Shown piece by piece: positions 1-4,431 of a stretch of DNA of 5,774 bases; within the stretch, counting starts at the first letter, position 1; each line of letters opens with the position of its first letter. This DNA comes from Pyrobaculum sp. GTDB lineage: Archaea > Thermoproteota > Thermoprotei > Thermoproteales > Thermoproteaceae. The notes beneath the pieces are model-generated. The model was not told the DNA's origin and searched no databases. It was given only the letters and a program-made list of their open reading frames with translations. The DNA lies in NCBI GenBank assembly GCA_009903905.1, contig WYEI01000136.1:1-5774 (forward strand). Direction: 5' to 3'. A program made the translations under genes and the position numbers.

Positions 1-2
1 TA

Positions 3-68
3 TTTAGCGAAATAGCGCCGGGGGGCTCGGCGAGGCCGTCGACGCGCCGTCTAGGCGCAGGCCCATGA
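3..68 (+). other. possible C-terminal end of an upstream gene
   Basis: One frame is open from the left edge to a TGA at 66-68 and would encode 21 residues rich in Arg, Gly, Pro and Ala, ending in LGAGP. Its stop overlaps the ATG of the hypF-like fragment at 65 in an ATGA arrangement, as seen in translationally coupled archaeal genes. A second possibility is that the upstream gene ends in another frame at the TAG at 13-15 (residues YLAK). The tail matches nothing I recognise, and the GC-rich stretch may be non-coding. Only the extension to the left can decide. Confidence 0.2.
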
Positions 69-187
69 AGGCCTATAGGATACACGCCGTGGGGATAGTC
101 CAAGGCGTCGGATTTAGGCCGCCAGAGCTAGCCCACTTGAGGTGCTTTGTATCTCAGCTGAAAGATAGGCCGAGGTATGAACTCTAA
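65..187 (+). pseudogene. truncated hypF N-terminus (relic or duplicate of the hypF start)
   Basis: A 40-codon frame begins MKAYRIHAVGIVQGVGFRP, identical at 17 of 19 residues to the start of the intact HypF at 4432. It carries the acylphosphatase phosphate-binding loop with its arginine (VQGVGFR). After the proline the similarity stops abruptly. The remaining 21 residues (from PELAHLRCF to RPRYEL) are not HypF and not a family I recognise. The catalytic Asn of the acylphosphatase fold (GYVRN in the intact gene), the zinc fingers, and the YrdC-like and Kae1-like domains are all absent, so the peptide cannot work as HypF. DNA identity to the intact gene is 50 of 61 bases over 60-120, and most differences are at third codon positions. 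That pattern suggests divergence between two genes while both were still selected, before this one was broken. No TATA-like box lies at the spacing used by the two better promoters here. It could instead be the stub of a stand-alone acylphosphatase, but the closeness to the local hypF favours a hypF origin. Confidence 0.6.
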
Positions 188-353
188 GACAAGGTATTGG
201 GCGGTTAAATTTTTAACTTCTTGAGATTTCATAGTTATATATTGCATAATTTATCACTTATCTTTGTCTACACTCTATAGCCTAAAACGATAACGCCCAG
301 CTCTGTGCCGCTTTGGCTACATCAACGGTCTTGCTCAATAATTAAGGGCATGT

Positions 354-374
354 CGTTAATAACGTCGACGTTAT
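354..374. promoter_or_regulatory. overlapping palindromes, candidate operator of the ABC operon
   Basis: ATAACGTCGACGTTAT at 359-374 is a perfect 16-base inverted repeat. It overlaps a second perfect palindrome, CGTTAATAACG, at 354-364, so the half-site CGTTA/TAACG occurs three times in alternating orientation. The site lies 64-79 bases before the binding-protein ATG and about 37 bases upstream of the TATA-like box. From that position a dimeric regulator could act as an activator or as an upstream repressor. A metal- or iron-responsive regulator is a reasonable guess from the operon content, but no regulator gene is visible here and the motif matches no archaeal operator I can name. Confidence 0.4.
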
Positions 375-410
375 GCTCCAAGAACGAACTCTATTACGTT
401 TTGCTTAATA

Positions 411-418
411 CTTAAATA
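411..418 (+). promoter_or_regulatory. TATA-like box of the ABC transporter operon
   Basis: CTTAAATA begins 27 bases before the ATG at 438. That is the usual distance from an archaeal TATA box to the transcription start, so the mRNA would start at or just before the start codon and be leaderless. No Shine-Dalgarno sequence precedes the ATG, which agrees. A second AT-rich stretch (CTTAATACTT, 403-412) overlaps it and could share the role. Confidence 0.5.
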
Positions 419-437
419 CTAAGTAGTTCTTACGGAC

Positions 438-1664
438 ATGCGGAGCATTTGGGTTTGGGTGATTGCGGTTGCTATAGCTATCGCCGTAGTTGCCGCCATC
501 TATCTCTTACAAATTCCCAGCGAGAAAACCGAGACGTCACACGCCGCAACTACACCCACCGTAACCACGCCTGCCGAACAAACCACACCGGCAACTACAT
601 ACACCACACAAACATCATCACAGGCTACGCCTACCGCCCCCGCGCAGAAGGAGGTAAAAATCCGCGATGTGTTAGGGCGGGAGGTCGTGGTTAAGGTGCC
701 AGTAAGGCGTGTGGTGGCCATAGGCCCCGGCGCCTTGAGGCTTGTGGTTTATCTAAACGCCACGGATAAGTTGGTGGGTATAGAAAACTTGGAAACAAGG
801 CCTCCACAAGGACGAGACTACGCCTACGTACTATGGGCAAAAAACCTCACAAAACTACCCATCGTAGGACAAGGAGGACCAGACACACAAGTTAACTTCG
901 AAGCCGTACTCAAGGCGGAACCGGATGTGATAATCATGTCGCCCGCTCTCGCAAACACGCCAGACGAGATACAGGCAAAAACAGGCATACCAGTAATCAC
1001 AGTCAGCTACGGAACCTTGGGAGGCATAAACTTCACCGAATTGTTCTACTCCATTAAAATTTTAGGTGTGGTTTTGGGCCGTGAGCAGAGGGCTGAGGAG
1101 CTTATCGACTACATGAAGACGCTAATGGAAGATTTAAACAGACGCACCGCCGGGATCTCCAACAGACCGACAGTCTATGTGGGCGCCATCTCTTTCAAAG
1201 GTGGTCAACCCTTCACTAGCACCCAGGCGCAATTCCCGCCGCTTGTCTTACTCAACACTCCTAGTATCGCAGATCGATACGGCGTAAAGCCCGGCATGCA
1301 GATACAAAAAGAGGCTATACTAAAAGAGGATCCGCAGATAATCTTCATAGATCTAGGCAACTACATCAACGTAGCACAAGACTTCAACAAGTCAAAAGAC
1401 TTCTATTGTTCCTTAACTGCGTTTAAGGAGGGAAGGGTATACGCCATCTTGCCGTTTAATTACTACTGGACTAACATAGCTACGCTCTTCGTCGACGCCT
1501 ACTACATGGGTAAGGTGTTGTACCCAGACCGCTTCGCCGACGTAGATCCAGTAAAGAAAGCCGACGAGATATACACAAAATTCCTAGGAATGCCTATATA
1601 CCAAAAAATGGCAGAAGATTTCAAAGGAGGATTCAGAGAATTAACAGAATTTAAATGTGGGTAA
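438..1664 (+). CDS. ABC transporter substrate-binding protein, iron-siderophore/cobalamin/metal-chelate class (Peripla_BP_2)
   Basis: This is the extracellular receptor that captures the substrate and delivers it to the permease encoded next. Residues 1-25 form one hydrophobic segment (from WVWVIAVAIAIAV) with no lipobox cysteine, so it is probably a membrane anchor or signal peptide. Residues of about 26-70 are a Thr/Pro/Ala-rich stalk typical of archaeal binding proteins. The folded domain starts near residue 72 with KEVKIRDVLGREVVVKVPV, followed by RRVVAIGPGALRLVVYL and, at 161-169, EPDVIIMSP. Both are hallmarks of the BtuF/FepB/FhuD-like family. Four NxS/T sequons suit an extracellular glycoprotein. 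The only cysteines are C324 and C407, a possible disulfide. At 408 residues it has usual length for the family plus the stalk. It is first in a four-gene operon, and its TAA is followed directly by the permease ATG. The substrate cannot be read from the sequence: ferric chelate, haem, cobalamin, molybdate and nickel chelate all remain possible. Confidence 0.92.
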   Translation: MRSIWVWVIAVAIAIAVVAAIYLLQIPSEKTETSHAATTPTVTTPAEQTTPATTYTTQTSSQATPTAPAQKEVKIRDVLGREVVVKVPVRRVVAIGPGALRLVVYLNATDKLVGIENLETRPPQGRDYAYVLWAKNLTKLPIVGQGGPDTQVNFEAVLKAEPDVIIMSPALANTPDEIQAKTGIPVITVSYGTLGGINFTELFYSIKILGVVLGREQRAEELIDYMKTLMEDLNRRTAGISNRPTVYVGAISFKGGQPFTSTQAQFPPLVLLNTPSIADRYGVKPGMQIQKEAILKEDPQIIFIDLGNYINVAQDFNKSKDFYCSLTAFKEGRVYAILPFNYYWTNIATLFVDAYYMGKVLYPDRFADVDPVKKADEIYTKFLGMPIYQKMAEDFKGGFRELTEFKCG

Positions 1665-2678
1665 ATGCTGACGAAGATATACTTAATACTTTCTTTTTTC
1701 CTCGTCTTAGTTTTGTTTTTCTACTCTTTATCCATTGGCACGTTCTCCATGAATCCTCTTGACGTGCTTTCTAAGGCGGGTGGCGGAGGTCCTGAGGGTG
1801 TGGCGGCTAGGCTTAGGCTTGCCCGGGCTTTGACGGCGTTGGCCGTAGGCGCCGCCCTGGCAGTCTCAGGGGCCGCACTGCAGTCAGCGTTGAGAAATCC
1901 CCTGGCCTCCCCCTTCACCCTCGGCCTTCCACAGGCAGCGGCCGTGGGAGTGGCGGTGGCCATGCTGATAATGGGGGCGGGCACGATACAACGCGGCCTC
2001 ATCTCTATAAACAACCCCTACTTCGTCGTAGCCATGGCCTTCCTGGCGGCCCTCTCCAACGCCTTCCTGGTGTTGTTCCTAGCCGCGGCGGCGGGGCTCT
2101 CTCTGGCGTCGATTATTTTAGCCATGATAGCCGTCTCGTCGCTATACCAAGCCCTCCTAGCCCTCCTCCAATACCTCTTCCTAAACGACATACAGACAGC
2201 GGCGGTCGTCTTCTGGACCTTCGGCGACGTGGGGAGGCCTACGCTTGTGGAGAGCTACGTCCTTTTGGTTGTTGCCGCCGCCGCCTTAGCGTTCTTTTGG
2301 TCTCTTTCCTTTAGTTACAACCTTTTGGCTGTGGGCGATGAGGTGGCGAAGAGCTCCGGCGTGGATCCTAAGAGGCTTAGGTTCATCACTCTGGTAGCCT
2401 CCAGTTTCTTCACCGCAGTCTTGGTCTCCTTCACCGGCGTAATAGGTTTCGTCGGTCTTGCCGCGCCTCACATCGCCAGACTTATCATAGGCGGCAGCTA
2501 TCGCATCTTGCTACCAGCCGCAGCACTCACAGGGGCATGGCTTCTGCTAGGCGCAGATATCGTGGGCAGGTTGGTGAAGCCGCCCGTAATAATTCCAGTA
2601 GGCATCACTATGTCCTTCATAGGGGTGGCGGTCATCTCGGCGTTGCTCCTTAGGCTGAGGAGATATGGTGAATATTAA
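1665..2678 (+). CDS. ABC transporter permease, FecCD/BtuC family
   Basis: This is the membrane channel subunit of the importer, expected to act as a homodimer because only one permease gene is present. The 337 residues are mostly hydrophobic, with roughly nine to ten membrane segments as in BtuC and FecD. Family landmarks are the stretch RALTALAVGAALAVSGAALQ, followed by residues 76-83 (LRNPLASP), the cytoplasmic GFVGLAAPHIAR at 261-272 that couples to the ATPase, and the C-terminal IIPVGITMSFIG. The length is normal for the family. The ATG follows the previous stop with no gap; only a weak GTGGG (1657-1661) could serve as ribosome site, so translation is probably coupled. The gene end overlaps the ATPase gene by 14 bases. 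Third codon bases switch between G/T-rich and A/C-rich blocks within the gene (see findings). Confidence 0.93.
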   Translation: MLTKIYLILSFFLVLVLFFYSLSIGTFSMNPLDVLSKAGGGGPEGVAARLRLARALTALAVGAALAVSGAALQSALRNPLASPFTLGLPQAAAVGVAVAMLIMGAGTIQRGLISINNPYFVVAMAFLAALSNAFLVLFLAAAAGLSLASIILAMIAVSSLYQALLALLQYLFLNDIQTAAVVFWTFGDVGRPTLVESYVLLVVAAAALAFFWSLSFSYNLLAVGDEVAKSSGVDPKRLRFITLVASSFFTAVLVSFTGVIGFVGLAAPHIARLIIGGSYRILLPAAALTGAWLLLGADIVGRLVKPPVIIPVGITMSFIGVAVISALLLRLRRYGEY

Positions 2679-3429
2679 GGTGGAGGGGGTGACGTTTTCG
2701 TACTCCTCCACGCCGGCGTTAAGAGGCGTGACTGTGGAGATCCCGCCGCGGACGTTCACGGCGGTTCTAGGCCCCAACGGCTCCGGCAAAACCACGTTGC
2801 TGAGGGTCATGGCAAAAATACTTAGGCCTCACGGAGGCGCCGTCTACGTCGAGGGAAGGGAAGTAGGGAAGTGGGGCAACACCTTGTATAAGGTATTAGG
2901 TTACGTACCGTATAGAGTAGCCCCCACTGGTAGAATTAGGGTCTACGACTTCGTGCTAAGCGGGAGAAAGCCGCATATGGGCTTTCTTCCCAGCGCAGAG
3001 GATTACAAAGCTGTCGAGGAGGCGTTGGGGACGGTGGGCGCGTGGCACCTAAAAGATCGCGTGCTCGAGGAGCTCAGCGGCGGCGAGCTTCAGCTGGTCC
3101 TCATAGCCAAGGCCTTGGCTTTGAAGCCTAAAGTCCTGTTGCTCGATGAGCCGCTTAACAACCTAGACGTGAAAAATCAACTTGCAATTCTGCGGCTTAT
3201 GCGTAGGCTCTCGGCTGAGGCGACTGTCGTAGCTGTGTTGCACGATATCAACATGGCCTACAGATACGCAGACTACGCCATCTTTATGAAAAAAGGCGTT
3301 ATACATGTCGCAGGTCCCACAGAGGAAGTTTTTACAGAAGAGGTAATAGAGAAGATTTACGATGTGCCGGTGAAGATACTTCGAGAACGCAGAATAGTCA
3401 TCTTTGATCAAGAGAGTCTCCCGACATAG
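2665..3429 (+). CDS. ABC transporter ATP-binding protein, FecE/BtuD family
   Basis: This cytoplasmic ATPase powers the importer and works as a dimer on the permease. The 254 residues carry the Walker A loop GPNGSGKTT (36-44), the ABC signature LSGGE (137-141), Walker B VLLLDEP (157-163) with E162 as catalytic base, the D-loop LNNLD (164-168) and the H-loop histidine H193 (LHDINMAYRYAD). The expected Q-loop glutamine is missing: where relatives read YVPQ, this protein reads YVPY, with Y83. The rest of that region (RVYDFVLSGRKPH) fits the family. The gene overlaps the permease end by 14 bases. GAGGAG (2657-2662) lies only two bases before the ATG, so the GTG at 2668 is an alternative start and would remove just one residue. 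The product is probably active, since all other catalytic elements are intact. Confidence 0.94.
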   Translation: MVNIKVEGVTFSYSSTPALRGVTVEIPPRTFTAVLGPNGSGKTTLLRVMAKILRPHGGAVYVEGREVGKWGNTLYKVLGYVPYRVAPTGRIRVYDFVLSGRKPHMGFLPSAEDYKAVEEALGTVGAWHLKDRVLEELSGGELQLVLIAKALALKPKVLLLDEPLNNLDVKNQLAILRLMRRLSAEATVVAVLHDINMAYRYADYAIFMKKGVIHVAGPTEEVFTEEVIEKIYDVPVKILRERRIVIFDQESLPT

Positions 3430-3430
3430 T

Positions 3431-4195
3431 ATGGATATCTCCGGCCTCAATATTGCTCCGACGCGGAAGCCGCTTATTAGACTATTTGCAGAACGGGCGG
3501 TGGAACGCGTAGAAGGACTAAGAATCGTTGACTACTGTCTCTGCCTCAGCGGGGGCTACGTGGTGGTGGAAGGCGCCAGAGGGAGGGCTATGGGGTTCGC
3601 CCACATCCCTCATGAGGATCTTCACGATGTGGGAGACGTGAAGATTCCCAAACTTGAAGACATGCCGGAGTTTGTTATAGACATAAATCCATTGAACAGA
3701 GTACTTGGCGTCGCTATGTTAAACGCCGTATCGCAGTACCACCTCGATGAGGTAAAACCAACCTCGATAGACTCACATCTAAAGGAAGAACCCATATGCC
3801 TCATCGGCAATATGTACCCCCTAGCCGAGAGGCTGAGGGCGCAGGGGAGGAAGGTCTGGGTTTTTGAAAGGTCGCCCTATCTAAGGATGAAGGCCATGTC
3901 TGACGTAGAGGAGGAGATTCTCCTCCCTCTATGCAAAACGCTGGTAATTACCGGCGTGACGTTGCTTAACTTTACACTAGATAGAGTCCTCCAGCTCTCT
4001 AACGGACTAAATATCTTAACAGGCCCTACAGCTGGCGTACATCCAGATTTCGTAAGAGGAACAAAGATACACGTCCTAGCATCAATGAAATTAAACATAG
4101 AAGAGACTATAAAGCACTTAAAACTGGGCAACTACATCTCGTTGGCGATTCATAAAAACCTGGGAATTCCGTACGCCATAGATCTGAGGACGTAG
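3431..4195 (+). CDS. DUF4213/DUF364 protein, putative heavy-metal chelation family
   Basis: This is probably a soluble cytoplasmic protein of 254 residues. The N-terminal half (about 1-105) fits DUF4213, which has an enolase N-terminus-like fold, with a 93-104 segment LGVAMLNAVSQY. The C-terminal half fits DUF364, a Rossmann-like domain described as putative heavy-metal chelation: CLIGN at 123-127, VWVFERSP, then ITGVTLLNFT with T174-G175, and GPTAGVHPDF at 198-207. No biochemical function is firmly known for the family. Cysteines C36, C38, C123 and C168 are potential metal ligands. I chose the ATG at 3431, one base after the ATPase stop. The frame is open further up to a TTG at 3404, which would add nine residues overlapping the ATPase, but that is less likely. 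Being last in the transporter operon, it probably acts on the imported metal or its chelate, for example in release, modification or sensing. That role is inference from context. Confidence 0.85.
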   Translation: MDISGLNIAPTRKPLIRLFAERAVERVEGLRIVDYCLCLSGGYVVVEGARGRAMGFAHIPHEDLHDVGDVKIPKLEDMPEFVIDINPLNRVLGVAMLNAVSQYHLDEVKPTSIDSHLKEEPICLIGNMYPLAERLRAQGRKVWVFERSPYLRMKAMSDVEEEILLPLCKTLVITGVTLLNFTLDRVLQLSNGLNILTGPTAGVHPDFVRGTKIHVLASMKLNIEETIKHLKLGNYISLAIHKNLGIPYAIDLRT

Positions 4196-4268
4196 ATGAT
4201 AGAACTGTCGAGCTCAAGCCCTACGGCAAGTCAACACTGCAACCGCATCTAGAGTTGCAACTGGAGCG

Positions 4269-4277
4269 TATAAAAGG
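4269..4277 (+). promoter_or_regulatory. TATA-like box in the intergenic region
   Basis: GTATAAAAG is close to the archaeal TATA consensus and is the best-looking box in the window. Its core begins 26 bases before an ATG at 4296, the spacing expected for a leaderless transcript. It may drive the short frame at 4296, a small RNA, or a longer hypF transcript with a leader of about 135 bases. Confidence 0.4.
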
Positions 4278-4295
4278 GGGGTTGACACTGTAGAA

Positions 4296-4364
4296 ATGTG
4301 GAAAATGACTCATTTAGAAGATTTACACAGAGACCTCGGGTTATTAACACGCATGATCATGTAG
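4296..4364 (+). CDS. possible 22-residue leaderless small ORF
   Basis: The frame starts ATG at 4296 and stops TAG at 4362-4364. Its product begins MWKMTHLEDLHRDL and resembles nothing I know. Its only support is the well-placed TATA-like box at 4269-4277. A frame this short arises easily by chance, and the transcript could equally be non-coding or the leader of hypF. I list it because promoter and start agree in spacing. Confidence 0.18.
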   Translation: MWKMTHLEDLHRDLGLLTRMIM

Positions 4365-4398
4365 CTACAAAGACTTCCATCAGTATAGACTTAGCCGA

Positions 4399-4407
4399 GT
4401 TAAATAA
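4399..4407 (+). promoter_or_regulatory. TATA-like box of hypF
   Basis: GTTAAATAA lies 25-33 bases before the hypF ATG at 4432, matching a nearly leaderless transcript. The sequence between them is C/T-rich and then GC-rich, with no Shine-Dalgarno motif. It suggests hypF is transcribed independently of the ABC operon. Confidence 0.45.
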
Positions 4408-4431
4408 CCGCCTTATCTCTCCGCGGGGCCC

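Larger units (their letters stand above)
188..437. other. AT-rich intergenic region upstream of the ABC operon
   Basis: I see no convincing gene on either strand in these 250 bases. The first half is very AT-rich. It has a short inverted repeat GTTAAA/TTTAAC (204-209 and 212-217) enclosing part of a run of five T (210-214), which might end transcription from the left. The second half holds the palindrome cluster at 354-374 and the promoter at about 411-418. Related ATAACG hexamers occur at 290-295 and 359-364, with the reverse form CGTTAT at 369-374. I found no tRNA T-loop consensus and no paired C/D boxes. Confidence 0.5.
4196..4431. other. intergenic region between the ABC operon and hypF
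   Basis: These 236 bases hold no gene of normal size. They contain a hairpin TGCAAC/GTTGCA (4238-4243 and 4254-4259, ten-base loop) nested inside a wider inverted repeat GTCAAC/GTTGAC (4230-4235 and 4281-4286). There is also a TATA-like box at 4269-4277 preceding a 22-codon frame, a ten-base palindrome CATGATCATG at 4352-4361, and the hypF promoter near 4400. I see no tRNA and no clear C/D box pair, and no long T-run that would mark the end of the ABC operon. Confidence 0.45.

Noticed and set aside
359..374. The palindrome as a CRISPR or mobile-element end
   Set aside because: It occurs once, has no spaced repeats or transposase nearby, and is better explained as a protein-binding site.
605..613. 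C-box-like TGATGATG on the minus strand, suggesting a C/D box sRNA
   Set aside because: It is part of the Thr/Ser-rich stalk coding sequence, and no CTGA D box lies at a suitable distance.
449..721. Frames on both strands overlapping the start of the binding-protein gene
   Set aside because: They result from the repetitive Thr/Pro codons of the stalk and have no family features.
1721..2810. Minus-strand frames opposite the permease and ATPase genes
   Set aside because: They sit opposite well-conserved transporter genes, show no recognisable domain and no promoter, and are best explained as antisense shadows.
3404..3430. TTG at 3404 as the start of the DUF364-family gene
   Set aside because: It would overlap the ATPase gene by 26 bases and add nine residues. 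The ATG at 3431 lies right after the ATPase stop and matches the close spacing of the operon.
4196..4202. ATGATAG after the DUF364 stop as a C box of an sRNA
   Set aside because: It differs from the RTGATGA consensus and no D box follows on the plus strand.
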